DNA of 14,061 bases, from positions 1-14,061 of the forward strand of contig JAEWHQ010000212.1 in the NCBI GenBank assembly GCA_023387715.1, given 5' to 3'. Below are positions 1-7,256 of the stretch, piece after piece (positions within the stretch are counted from its first letter, which is position 1; each line of letters starts with the position of its first letter). This DNA is from Pseudomonadota bacterium. Lineage in GTDB: Bacteria > Pseudomonadota > Alphaproteobacteria > Rhizobiales > Rhizobiaceae. A program made the translations under genes and the position numbers. A model generated the notes under the pieces. That model searched no databases. It was not told the DNA's origin and saw only the letters and a program-made list of their open reading frames with translations.

Positions 1-2
1 GT

Positions 3-686
3 GCACCAGAACGTCTGCCAATCAAGCAAGCTCTTTACAAGGAAATGGATGCTTTTCTGGCGCCAACCACAATCGTTGGCAGCTCAACATCCGGTTTCCC
101 GGCTTCCGTTTTCACCGACGGCTTGAAAAATGCCGAACGCTGCCTTGTATCGCACCCGATCAATCCTCCCCACCTCATTCCATTGGTTGAGCTGATCCCG
201 GCTCCATGGACGGCAGCTTCCGCGCTTGATTTCACCCATCAGCTGATGGCTGATCTCGGCCAGAGCCCGATTACCCTGACCCGTGAAATTAACGGCTTTG
301 TTGTTAATCGCTTGCAGAGTGCATTGCTCGGTGAAGCATTCCGTCTGGTTGAAGACGGCATTTGCACCCCTGCGGAAGTGGATGCTGCTGTTTCTGATGG
401 TTTGGGTCTGCGTTGGTGCTTTATGGGACCTTTCGCAACGATTGACCTCAATGCTGCAAACGGTGTGTCTGAGTATTGCGCTAATCTGGGACCGATGTAT
501 TACGGTCTTGCCAAAGAACAGGCTGATCCGCGTGAGTGGACACCTGCTCTTGTGAAGGCAATTGAGGACAAAATGCGTAATGCGGTTCCTGCTGAAGATC
601 TGCCGGCGCGTCGTAAATGGCGTGACAGCTTCCTGTCGGCAATCGTAACCGCCAAACGCGCAATTACGAAAGATCTCGGAGCATGA
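3..686 (+). CDS. Lambda-crystallin / L-gulonate 3-dehydrogenase-like NAD-dependent dehydrogenase, 5' partial
   Basis: The reading frame is open from base 3 to the TGA at 684-686, so the N-terminal Rossmann domain lies before the window. What remains is the end of the NAD domain and the whole C-terminal helical domain of the 3-hydroxyacyl-CoA dehydrogenase superfamily. The segment HPINPP...VELIP carries the catalytic His (codon 153-155) and the Glu 12 residues later (codon 189-191). The block GFVVNRLQSALLGEAFRLVE, followed by GLGLRW and GP, matches CRYL1/L-gulonate 3-dehydrogenase much better than true hydroxyacyl-CoA dehydrogenases. These enzymes oxidise the C3 hydroxyl of sugar acids with NAD. 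The gene lies first (of those visible) in an operon with OtnK and OtnC homologues, so it probably feeds them a 3-oxo acid. It overlaps gntR by ATGA. Family call is firm; the substrate is inferred. Confidence 0.88.
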   Translation, partial: APERLPIKQALYKEMDAFLAPTTIVGSSTSGFPASVFTDGLKNAERCLVSHPINPPHLIPLVELIPAPWTAASALDFTHQLMADLGQSPITLTREINGFVVNRLQSALLGEAFRLVEDGICTPAEVDAAVSDGLGLRWCFMGPFATIDLNAANGVSEYCANLGPMYYGLAKEQADPREWTPALVKAIEDKMRNAVPAEDLPARRKWRDSFLSAIVTAKRAITKDLGA

Positions 687-1414
687 ATGGATTTTCCACG
701 CCAGCGCATTTAAGTCGCGAAAGACTGTCTGACAAAATTGCCAAAGATATTGAGGCGCGCATTTTGTCCGGTGAGTTGTCTGTGGGGGACAAACTTCCCT
801 CAGAGCGTGACTTGATGGCTTATTATGGCGTGGGACGTCCGGCCGTGCGCGAAGCACTTTTATGGCTGAACAAGACCGGCATTCTGGCTGTCTCCAACGG
901 CGACCGCACCAGAGTGACGGAACCTGATCCGCGTGAACTTTTGCAGCTCCTGTCCGGGGCTGCAAAATTATTGATCTCACGCGATGAAGGTATTCGCGAG
1001 TTCCAGAAAACGCGTATTTTCGTCGAAGTGGCAATGGTGCGTGAGGCATCACGCCTTGCCAGCGATGAAGATATCATTGAACTGGAAAAACTGCTGATCG
1101 CCAACGCAGAAAGTGCAGGCGATAATGCGCAGTTTTCCAAAACCGATGATGCTTTTCATCAGTACATCGTCAGTATCGTGCAAAACACATTGCTGGATGC
1201 GCTTTATGATGTGGTGCTGGAGCTGTTGGAAGATCAGCGCTTCATGTCGCTCAGCCATCCGGATGCTTTGACAAAAGCAATGGCAGCGCATCGCAATATT
1301 TTCGAAGCGATCCGTGATCGTGATGCTGACCGTGCCGAGGCCGCGATGCGCGCGCATCTGGACACTGTTGTCGAAACATATTGGCAGATCCGCGAACAGG
1401 CCGACCAAGCCTGA
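683..1414 (+). CDS. GntR transcriptional regulator, FadR/FCD subfamily
   Basis: This 243-residue protein has an N-terminal winged helix (about residues 12-82), with the GntR signature around GDKLPSERDLMAYYGVGRPA at 35-54 and VREALLWL following. A C-terminal all-helical FCD domain covers about 105-235. Asp155-x3-His159, His203 and His225 fit the metal-binding residues of FCD domains, where carboxylate ligands usually bind. The length is normal for the family. The start ATG overlaps the stop of the preceding dehydrogenase (ATGA), and GGAG sits too close (1 nt) to act as a normal ribosome-binding site, so translational coupling is likely. By context it should sense the imported sugar acid or an intermediate and control this operon. 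Being encoded inside the operon suggests autoregulation. The ligand is not determinable from sequence. Confidence 0.9.
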   Translation: MNGFSTPAHLSRERLSDKIAKDIEARILSGELSVGDKLPSERDLMAYYGVGRPAVREALLWLNKTGILAVSNGDRTRVTEPDPRELLQLLSGAAKLLISRDEGIREFQKTRIFVEVAMVREASRLASDEDIIELEKLLIANAESAGDNAQFSKTDDAFHQYIVSIVQNTLLDALYDVVLELLEDQRFMSLSHPDALTKAMAAHRNIFEAIRDRDADRAEAAMRAHLDTVVETYWQIREQADQA

Positions 1415-1451
1415 TCTGCTCTTACAGATAATTATAAATAAGGTTCCTCAT

Positions 1452-2717
1452 ATGCTTCTTGGTTGTATTGGCGATGATTTTACTGGTTCCAGTGACCTTG
1501 CAAATACGCTTTCCAAACAAGGAATGCGGGTCACCCAATATTCGGGTGTACCGTCAACAGATGCTGATGCTTCAGTAGAAGCCGGTGTGGTTGCGCTCAA
1601 ATCGCGCAGCATTCCGGCGGATGAAGCCATCGCCCAATCATTGAAAGCACTGAAATGGTTGCAGGCACAAGGCTGCAAGCAGTTCCTGTTTAAATATTGC
1701 TCAACTTTTGACAGCACGCCTGAAGGCAATATCGGCCCTGTGGCTGCCGCTTTGGCTAAAGAACTGAATGCCAGCAAAGTTGTTGTTTGTCCGGTTTTCC
1801 CAGGTGCAGGACGCACCCTTTATCAGGGACATTTGTTTGTAAATGACCGTCTTCTCAATGAAAGCGGTATGGAACATCACCCGCTTAATCCAATGACGGA
1901 TGCCGATATTCGCCGCTGGCTTTCTTTGCAAACGACTATGCCGGTTGGGCATGTGGGCTTTCATGCCGTGAGCCAAGGTGCAGATGTCATTCGCGCGGCA
2001 CTGGATAAAGCCGATGCGCAAGGCGCACAGCTGATTGTGGTGGATGCTCTTTCTGACAATGATCTGATGGAAATTGGTGCGGCTTTAAACGGTTTGCCAC
2101 TTGTGACTGGTGGTTCCGGTATTGCTATGGGGCTGCCTGAAAACTTCCGCAAAGAAGGTTTGTTGTCGGGCAATAACTCCGATTGGCAGGGCGTTGCAGG
2201 CAAATGTGTTGTGCTTTCCGGCTCTTGTTCAACTGCAACACGCGGTCAGGTTACTGTGCACCGTGAAGCTGGTCTGCCGATGTTTGAAATTACTGCAGAA
2301 GATGCTGTTGCCGGTAAATTAGATGCGCAGGAAATTGCGCAATGGGCGATGCAGCAGGCACAAAGACCGCTTGTTTATTCATCAGCTGATCCGGCGATTG
2401 TGAAGGCTGCACAGGAAAGCTTTGGCCGTGAAGTGGCTGCCACAGCCATTGAGCGTCTGTTTGCTGATATTGCGCGCGCACTGGTGGCCGCAGGTGTCGG
2501 TCGCTTAGTTGTTGCGGGCGGTGAAACATCGGGCGCTGTGGTTGAGGCACTGAACCTTACTGCTTTGGAAATCGGCCCTGAAATTGCGGCCGGTGCACCT
2601 GCACTGCGCACAACTTTGCCAGACGGAAAAACAGCACTCGCTCTGGCACTTAAATCCGGAAATTTCGGCGGGCCAAAATTCTTTGCCGAAGCAGATCGCA
2701 TTTTGGGCGGCGCATAA
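1452..2717 (+). CDS. otnK: 3-oxo-tetronate 4-kinase (DUF1537 family)
   Basis: The 421-residue protein is full length for the four-carbon acid sugar kinase family (formerly DUF1537). The N-terminal acid-binding domain starts with MLLGCIGDDFTGSSD (1-15) and includes KYCSTFDSTPEGNIGP (81-96) and GRTLYQGHLFVND (120-132), then ESGMEHHPLNPMTD (137-150). The C-terminal nucleotide-binding domain has LSGSCSTATRGQV (255-267), VAGGETSGAVV (354-364) and LKSGNFGGPKFF (400-411). These blocks are typical of OtnK rather than the D-threonate kinase DtnK. OtnK uses ATP to phosphorylate 3-oxo-tetronate at C4 in the cytoplasm. I chose ATG 1452, because AAGG lies 8 nt upstream and the family motif begins at once; the frame is open further upstream only by overlap with gntR. 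It lies 37 nt after gntR, and the OtnC partner is in the same operon. Confidence 0.9.
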   Translation: MLLGCIGDDFTGSSDLANTLSKQGMRVTQYSGVPSTDADASVEAGVVALKSRSIPADEAIAQSLKALKWLQAQGCKQFLFKYCSTFDSTPEGNIGPVAAALAKELNASKVVVCPVFPGAGRTLYQGHLFVNDRLLNESGMEHHPLNPMTDADIRRWLSLQTTMPVGHVGFHAVSQGADVIRAALDKADAQGAQLIVVDALSDNDLMEIGAALNGLPLVTGGSGIAMGLPENFRKEGLLSGNNSDWQGVAGKCVVLSGSCSTATRGQVTVHREAGLPMFEITAEDAVAGKLDAQEIAQWAMQQAQRPLVYSSADPAIVKAAQESFGREVAATAIERLFADIARALVAAGVGRLVVAGGETSGAVVEALNLTALEIGPEIAAGAPALRTTLPDGKTALALALKSGNFGGPKFFAEADRILGGA

Positions 2718-2727
2718 GCCGCTTGCT

Positions 2728-2762
2728 ACCAAATTTGCGCCACAGGCTGCAAACCATATTTG
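2728..2762 (+). promoter_or_regulatory. Direct repeat upstream of dctP, possible regulator site
   Basis: The 60-base gap between otnK and dctP has two near-identical 10-mers, ACCAAATTTG (2728-2737) and ACCATATTTG (2753-2762), 25 bases apart. The first contains the perfect palindrome CAAATTTG. Between them, TTTGCGCC (2734-2741) and GGCTGCAAA (2745-2753) form an imperfect inverted repeat. This could be an operator for the GntR regulator or a small RNA hairpin. No experimental motif is matched, so the role is speculative. Confidence 0.3.
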
Positions 2763-2777
2763 TTTGGAGGAAATAAC

Positions 2778-3779
2778 ATGAATAAATTCAGTAAGTTCGT
2801 CAAACTTGCCTCTTGTGTTGCTGTTTCAGCATTTGGCCTGTTCACGGTCTCTTTGCCTGCTCAGTCACAAGACGTTTTGACTCTGAAACTCGGCCATATT
2901 CAGTCTGAGCAGGATTTGTGGCACTTTGGTGCACAAAAGTTTAAGGAAGAGCTGGAAGCCCGTTCAAACGGTAGCATCAGCCTTGCTATTTACCCGAACT
3001 CAACCCTTGGCGGTGACCGCGATCTGGTTGAAGGCATGCAGATGGGCACCGTAGATTTCGGTCTCATTGCCGGTGTTTTGGGCAATTTCGAGCCATCTAT
3101 CCAGCTTTTGGAGCTGCCTTACCTGTTTAAATCACAGGAAGAATTTGACAAGGTTATCCAAGGCCCGATTGGTGAGGAAATCACCAATAATGTCCGTTCA
3201 AACGCTAATGTGCGTATTCTGAACTGGTGGGAACGTGGTTCACGTCAGGTTACATCCAACAAGCCGATTAATGGCGTTGATGATCTTAAGGGCATTAAAA
3301 TTCGTGTTCCTGAAATTCCGGCTATGGTGAGCACATGGCGGGCTATCGGCGCCAACCCGACACCAATGGCATGGAGTGAAGTTTATACCGGTCTTGAACA
3401 GCATGTGATTGAAGCACAGGAAAACCCGATCCCGTTCATCTATGGCGGTCGTATTGGTGAAGTTCAGAAATATCTGGCGATGACCAATCACAAGTTTGAA
3501 TATGTGACACTTGCGATGAGCGAAATGCGCTGGAACCAGCTGAGCCCAGAACAGCAGAAAATCGTCGCTGAAGCGGCGGCGGCTGCAACGGCTGCTGAAA
3601 ATGAAGCTGTACGCACTCAGACCGAAGAAATGCTGAAAAAGATGGTTGATGCCGGTCTGCAGGTCACAAATCCTGATGTTGACTCGATCGCTGCTGTTGC
3701 TGTGACTGCACATGAAGCTTTCGCAAAAACCGTCAACATTGATCTCTACAACCGTATTATTACAGCACTTGCACGTTAA
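2778..3779 (+). CDS. dctP: TRAP transporter periplasmic solute-binding protein (DctP family)
   Basis: This 333-residue protein begins with a Sec signal peptide: a basic start (MNKFSKFVK), a hydrophobic core (about 11-26) and a likely cleavage near residues 28-32 (PAQSQ|D). The mature part is a DctP-type extracytoplasmic receptor. It has LGGDRDLVEGMQMGTVDFG at 78-96, GSRQVTSNKPI at 154-164, DLKGIKIRVPE at 169-179 and a Gln-Glu-Asn-Pro stretch at 214-218. Arg176 is in the position of the family's conserved carboxylate-binding arginine, so an organic or sugar acid is expected. It would bind the substrate in the periplasm and deliver it to DctQM. ATG 2778 is preceded by GGAGG 7 nt away; an ATG at 2760 in the same frame has no such site. 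Context points to a tetronate-like acid; this is inferred. Confidence 0.93.
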   Translation: MNKFSKFVKLASCVAVSAFGLFTVSLPAQSQDVLTLKLGHIQSEQDLWHFGAQKFKEELEARSNGSISLAIYPNSTLGGDRDLVEGMQMGTVDFGLIAGVLGNFEPSIQLLELPYLFKSQEEFDKVIQGPIGEEITNNVRSNANVRILNWWERGSRQVTSNKPINGVDDLKGIKIRVPEIPAMVSTWRAIGANPTPMAWSEVYTGLEQHVIEAQENPIPFIYGGRIGEVQKYLAMTNHKFEYVTLAMSEMRWNQLSPEQQKIVAEAAAAATAAENEAVRTQTEEMLKKMVDAGLQVTNPDVDSIAAVAVTAHEAFAKTVNIDLYNRIITALAR

Positions 3780-3790
3780 TTTTATCAAGC

Positions 3791-3822
3791 TGCTGCTGCC
3801 GCTTTTGTAAGTGGCAGCAGTG
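3791..3822 (+). other. Intergenic RNA hairpin between dctP and dctQ
   Basis: CTGCTGCC (3793-3800) pairs perfectly with GGCAGCAG (3813-3820). The stem extends inward through C3802-G3811, T3803-A3810 and T3804-A3809, with G-U pairs at 3801/3812 and on the outer side, leaving a four-base loop. Flanking CAAGC (3786-3790) and GCTTG (3826-3830) could add a second helix. There is no U-tract, so it is not a standard terminator. It sits just after the binding-protein gene and 14 bases before the dctQ ribosome-binding site. Such hairpins commonly protect the 3' end of binding-protein mRNA, giving more receptor than membrane subunits. Confidence 0.65.
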
Positions 3823-3849
3823 CAAGCTTGCGTGCAGAGGAGAACCAGC

Positions 3850-4329
3850 TTGGATAAATTCGATAAGCTGATACATACGTTGCTGCTCTGGGTAATTGCG
3901 GCTCTGATTTTCGCAATGATGGGCGTCACATTCACTCAGGTGTTAGCCCGCTATGCACTCGCCAATTCTTTAAGCTGGTCTGAAGAAGTAGGGCGCTATA
4001 TTTTCGTCTGGATTACTTTTCTTGGCATGGCGGCAGCCTTTCAATCGCGTGCGCATATTGCGCTCGATTTTCTGGTTTCATTGTTGCCGGTCAAATTTTC
4101 CAACAAGCTGGTTGTATTCAACGCGCTGCTAGTTGCGGTTGTTGGCGGTGCTTTGCTGCTCGGCGGTTTGGCTTTGATGAAATTTGGTATGAACCAGAAA
4201 AGTGCGGCTCTCGGTCTGCCGATGTATGTCGTTTATTCTGTAATCCCGTTCAGCGGCCTGACACTATGCTATTTCGCGCTGCGTGAAGCATGGAAACGCG
4301 CCACTGTGAGCGGAGGAAACGCGAAATGA
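3850..4329 (+). CDS. dctQ: TRAP transporter small membrane subunit (DctQ family), TTG start
   Basis: A 159-residue protein with four predicted membrane helices (about 10-32, 48-64, 86-108 and 123-143). It carries the DctQ signature LSWSEEVGRYIFVWITFLGM at 41-60, followed by AAAFQSRAHIALDFL. It is the small integral-membrane partner of the DctM permease in a sodium-driven TRAP importer. The start chosen is TTG 3850, because AGAGGAG (3836-3842) lies 7 nt upstream and the hydrophilic leader is then of usual length. A GTG at 3811 is in frame, but it lies inside the hairpin and would add 13 atypical residues. The stop overlaps the dctM start as ATGA, so DctQ and DctM are probably translationally coupled. 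Confidence 0.9.
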   Translation: MDKFDKLIHTLLLWVIAALIFAMMGVTFTQVLARYALANSLSWSEEVGRYIFVWITFLGMAAAFQSRAHIALDFLVSLLPVKFSNKLVVFNALLVAVVGGALLLGGLALMKFGMNQKSAALGLPMYVVYSVIPFSGLTLCYFALREAWKRATVSGGNAK

Positions 4330-5594
4330 TCTCATTTATCCTCTTTGGCGGCTTTGCATTTTTCCTGCTGATCGGCCTGCCGGTTGCTTTCGGCATTGCG
4401 ATCGCTTCGCTCATCGCCATTCTTTATCTTGATTTTCCGATTGCGGTTTTTGCGCAGCGCCTTTTCACCTCTGTGGATTCATTTCCATTGATGGCGATCC
4501 CGCTTTTCATGCTTGCTGGTGCCCTGATGGGGCATGGCGGTATCACGCGTCGTATCATTAATTTCGCCTTGTCTCTGGTTGGCAATATTCGTGGCAGTCT
4601 TGCCCATGTTGTATCAGTCAGTGGCGTTATTATGGGTGGTGTTTCCGGTTCCGGTGTGGCGGATGTGGCAGCGCTTGGCACGGTGATGATACCGGAAATG
4701 AAAAAGCGCAATTATGATGCGGGTTTTTCAGCAGCCTTGGTTGCTTCTTCCGGTAGTCTTGCGCTGATTTTGCCGCCAAGCATCGCGATCATTATTTATG
4801 GTGTTTCGGCACAGGCCTCGATTGGCGATCTGTTTTTGGCAGCCATTGCACCCGGTCTTGCGATTGGTTTTGGTTTTGCGCTTTACTCCTATTTTTACGC
4901 TCGCAAGCATGGTTATCCAAAAGAAGGCCGCGTAAGCAATGCTGAAAAATGGGCACGCTTTAAAGATGCAAGCTGGTCTTTGATGATGCCGGTCATCATC
5001 ATCGGCGGTATCCGTATGGGTATTTTCACCCCGACTGAAGGTGGTGCCGTTGTTGCAGCCTACGCCTTCATCGTTGGTATGTTTATCTATAAGGAAATCA
5101 CCTTTTCGAAGATCCCGCAGATCTGCATTGAAGCCGCTATTGGCACAGCCGTGATTGCAGCCATCATTGCCGCGACATCCCTATTTGGCTGGTTGCTGAC
5201 CAATGCACAGCTGCCGCAGATGATTGCAGGTGCTATCCTTGGTCTTACCGACAATGCAATTCTGCTGTTGCTCCTTATCAATGTCATGCTGCTGATTGTT
5301 GGTATGTTCCTTGATAGTGGCCCGGCAATTTTGCTGATGACACCAATTTTGGCACCTGTTGCTAATCAGCTTGGTGTTGATCCGGTACAGTTTGGCCTGA
5401 TCATGGTGATCAACCTCACCATTGGTTTGCTCACGCCGCCGGTTGGCACAGCACTTTATCTAGCAAGTAGTATTTCCGGTGTGTCGGTGATGAAACTGAC
5501 CCGTGCGATGCTACCGTTCTGGGCTGTGATGATAGCTGTTCTGTTGCTGGTCACTTATTGGCCGGGCTTCACCAGCTGGGCGATCTCGCGCTAG
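4326..5594 (+). CDS. dctM: TRAP transporter large permease subunit (DctM family)
   Basis: This 422-residue polytopic protein matches the usual DctM length (about 420-430) and has roughly 11-12 hydrophobic helices. Family landmarks are clear: FPLMAIPLFMLAGALM near 53-68, GGVSGSGVADVAALGTVMIP near 101-120, SSGSLALILPPSIAIIIYG near 138-156, FTPTEGGAVVAAYA around 240 and NLTIGLLTPPVGTALYLA in the last quarter. It forms the substrate and sodium translocation path in the inner membrane. The start is ATG 4326, with GGAGG (4312-4316) 9 nt upstream and an ATGA overlap with dctQ. An in-frame ATG 36 bases upstream lies inside dctQ and is unlikely. It is the third member of the dctPQM set, and otnC follows after 83 bases. 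Confidence 0.94.
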   Translation: MISFILFGGFAFFLLIGLPVAFGIAIASLIAILYLDFPIAVFAQRLFTSVDSFPLMAIPLFMLAGALMGHGGITRRIINFALSLVGNIRGSLAHVVSVSGVIMGGVSGSGVADVAALGTVMIPEMKKRNYDAGFSAALVASSGSLALILPPSIAIIIYGVSAQASIGDLFLAAIAPGLAIGFGFALYSYFYARKHGYPKEGRVSNAEKWARFKDASWSLMMPVIIIGGIRMGIFTPTEGGAVVAAYAFIVGMFIYKEITFSKIPQICIEAAIGTAVIAAIIAATSLFGWLLTNAQLPQMIAGAILGLTDNAILLLLLINVMLLIVGMFLDSGPAILLMTPILAPVANQLGVDPVQFGLIMVINLTIGLLTPPVGTALYLASSISGVSVMKLTRAMLPFWAVMIAVLLLVTYWPGFTSWAISR

Positions 5595-5637
5595 TTTAAA
5601 ACTATCAGATGCGGCGCTTGGCAACGGGTGCCGCATT
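5592..5637 (+). other. Palindrome and hairpin between dctM and otnC
   Basis: Two inverted repeats fill much of the 83-base gap. TAGTTT-A-AAACTA (5592-5604) is a perfect 13-base palindrome that includes the dctM stop codon. ATGCGGC (5609-5615) pairs with GCCGCAT (5630-5636), with an inner C-G and G-U pair extending the stem. The following TATCTTATTGGCTTT is T-rich but lacks a proper run, so this is at best a leaky terminator or an RNA-processing hairpin that could lower otnC expression. The function is inferred. Confidence 0.4.
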
Positions 5638-5677
5638 ATCTTATTGGCTTTAGTATTGACAGGAAGAGATATCTGCC

Positions 5678-6316
5678 ATGAACCGTGAAACGAAAGCGCA
5701 ATTGCTCTGTGATCTTTGCCGCAGCATGTTTGATCGTGGCTATTCGGTTGGCGGCGCCGGTAATGTGTCGGTGCGTGTTGACGGCGGATTTTTGGTAACA
5801 CCAACGGGTGGCAGTCTTGGACGCTTGAGCCCGCAGAACCTGTCAGAAGTCAGTGCCAGCGGTGAGGTTTTGTCTGGTCCCAAACCCTCTAAAGAGTTTA
5901 TGTTTCATAAAGAGCTTTTTGATTGCCGTCCGGAAGCTGGTGCCATCGTGCATCTGCATTCAACCTATCTGACTGCCTTGTCATGCCTTGAAAATCTGCC
6001 GCATGATAACGCCCTTCAAGCATTCACGCCATATTATGTGATGCGGGTCGGTTATCTGCCGGTTATCCCTTATTATCGTCCGGGTTCAGCAGAAATCGGC
6101 CGTGATCTGGTCATTGCAGCCAATAAGCATCCGGTTAATGCGTTTTTGCTGGCTTCTCATGGTGTTGTGGTGCTGGGCAAAGACATTGAAGATGCGGTCA
6201 ATAATGCAGAAGAGCTGGAAGAAACCGCACGTCTGGCATTTATTCTGCATGGACAAAAAATCCGCTATTTGAGTGATACAGAAATTGTCGAACTGACACC
6301 TAAAAGCCGTGGCTAA
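5678..6316 (+). CDS. otnC: 3-oxo-tetronate 4-phosphate decarboxylase (class II aldolase family)
   Basis: A 212-residue class II aldolase/adducin fold protein, normal length for OtnC. Visible motifs are GGAGNVSVRV (25-34), TPTGGSLGRLSP (41-52), catalytic-type Glu73 in KPSKEFMFHKELF (69-81), the metal ligands His92 and His94 in VHLHSTYLTALSC (91-103), and a third His161 in ASHGVVVLGKDIEDAV (159-174). These correspond to the zinc site and Glu73 of L-fuculose-phosphate aldolase. With OtnK in the operon, the expected reaction is decarboxylation of 3-oxo-tetronate 4-phosphate to dihydroxyacetone phosphate and CO2. Start ATG 5678 follows AGGAAGAG by 9 nt. It is the last gene of the operon, ending just before a strong terminator. 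Without context, a sugar-phosphate aldolase would be the alternative. Confidence 0.88.
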   Translation: MNRETKAQLLCDLCRSMFDRGYSVGGAGNVSVRVDGGFLVTPTGGSLGRLSPQNLSEVSASGEVLSGPKPSKEFMFHKELFDCRPEAGAIVHLHSTYLTALSCLENLPHDNALQAFTPYYVMRVGYLPVIPYYRPGSAEIGRDLVIAANKHPVNAFLLASHGVVVLGKDIEDAVNNAEELEETARLAFILHGQKIRYLSDTEIVELTPKSRG

Positions 6317-6331
6317 AACGCTTTAAATGAT

Positions 6332-6375
6332 AATGCCGCGCCAGCTGATTGAAACCAGCTGGCGCGGCATTTTTT
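6332..6375 (+). terminator. Rho-independent terminator of the sugar-acid operon
   Basis: A perfect 16-base-pair stem joins 6332-6347 to 6356-6371, GC-rich in the middle (GCCGCGCCAGCTG side), with an eight-base loop ATTGAAAC and a T-run to 6375. It lies 15 bases after otnC and between convergent genes. On the opposite strand the hairpin is followed only by CATTATCATTTAAAG, a poor U-tract, so it mainly serves the + strand but may also help stop transcription from the ABC operon. Confidence 0.93.
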
Positions 6376-6413
6376 AACTTAAAATAGCAGTGGTGCTGCT
6401 AGACAGCGCGGAA

Positions 6414-7256
6414 TTATCCGCGCCAGCTAAGGAAATGTTTTTCGATCTTACCGATAATGAAGTTTACGATTAGCCCCATCACCGACAGGATGGTGACACC
6501 GGCAAAAAGTTTTTCAAGATCATAGAGCGAACCGGCTTCCAGAATATAGGAACCAACACCATATTGTGCGCCGAGCATTTCAGCAGCGACAAGCAAAATG
6601 ATCGCAATTGAAATCGACACGCGCAAGCCTGACAAAATAGCCGGAAAAGCACCAGGCAGCACAATTTTGCGGACAATCGACCACCAGCTCAGGCCAAAAC
6701 TTTGTCCCATGCGGATCAGCGAACGATCAACATTATCAACCGCGCCATAAGTGGCAACAACGGTTGGCGTGAATGTGCCGAAAGCAATGAGCGCATATTT
6801 CGACATTTCATCAATGCCGAACCAAATTACGAAAAGCGGCAGCAATGCAATTTTCGGAATTGGAAACAGCGCTGCTACCAGTGGCACAAGACCGGCGCGC
6901 ACATAGCTGAACAAGCCAATCAGCACACCAATGCCGATGCCAACGGCAATACCCATAAATGCACCGACAAACAGACGTTGCAGCGATGGCAGCAAATGTT
7001 TCCAAAGCAAGCCCGTCTGCCATAATTGCACGAATGTGTCGAAAACAGCGGTCGGGCGTGGCAAAGTCAGGCTTGAAATAAAGCCGCTGCGTGTGCCAAT
7101 TTCTGCCAGCAGGATCAACACCACAAAAACGGCAATGCCGACACCTTTAATCGGAACAGGCGCAAAGCCGCCGCCACGAAACAGAACAGGGCGCACCGGC
7201 GCTGTGTCTTTTTTTGCTGACACGTCAGCTGATGTCATGGTGGTAACGTCAGACAT
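6414..7256 (-). CDS. ABC transporter permease, NitT/TauT (SsuC/TauC) type
   Basis: A 280-residue inner-membrane protein with a long polar N-terminus (about 1-35) and about six hydrophobic helices. The cytoplasmic EAA-type coupling loop is at about 180-205 (IRMGQSFGLSWWSIVRKIVL then PGAFP), followed by GLRVSISIAIILLVAAEMLG, the layout typical of SsuC/TauC permeases. The PIPKIALLPLFVIWFG segment (132-147) is also a hallmark of this branch. It forms the membrane channel for the adjacent ATPase and binding protein. The ATG at 7256 overlaps the ATPase gene by 8 bases, with AAGGA 8 nt upstream inside that gene. It is the last gene of the minus-strand operon. The substrate cannot be told from the permease. 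Confidence 0.92.
   Translation of the reverse strand: MSDVTTMTSADVSAKKDTAPVRPVLFRGGGFAPVPIKGVGIAVFVVLILLAEIGTRSGFISSLTLPRPTAVFDTFVQLWQTGLLWKHLLPSLQRLFVGAFMGIAVGIGIGVLIGLFSYVRAGLVPLVAALFPIPKIALLPLFVIWFGIDEMSKYALIAFGTFTPTVVATYGAVDNVDRSLIRMGQSFGLSWWSIVRKIVLPGAFPAILSGLRVSISIAIILLVAAEMLGAQYGVGSYILEAGSLYDLEKLFAGVTILSVMGLIVNFIIGKIEKHFLSWRG

Noticed and set aside
84..1052. 322-codon open frame on the minus strand
   Set aside because: It lies opposite the dehydrogenase and gntR genes, both with clear family motifs. Its translation is rich in Arg, Cys and His with no recognisable domain.
1314..1451. Upstream extension of otnK into gntR
   Set aside because: The added residues do not resemble the family, and they overlap the coding end of gntR. 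ATG 1452 has a suitable site and starts right at the conserved motif.
3791..3822. Rho-independent terminator after dctP
   Set aside because: There is no T-run after the stem, and dctQM follow at once as necessary partners.
3240..3935. 231-codon open frame on the minus strand
   Set aside because: It is antisense to dctP and the start of dctQ, Cys/Asn-rich and without motifs. It is a by-product of codon use in the real genes.
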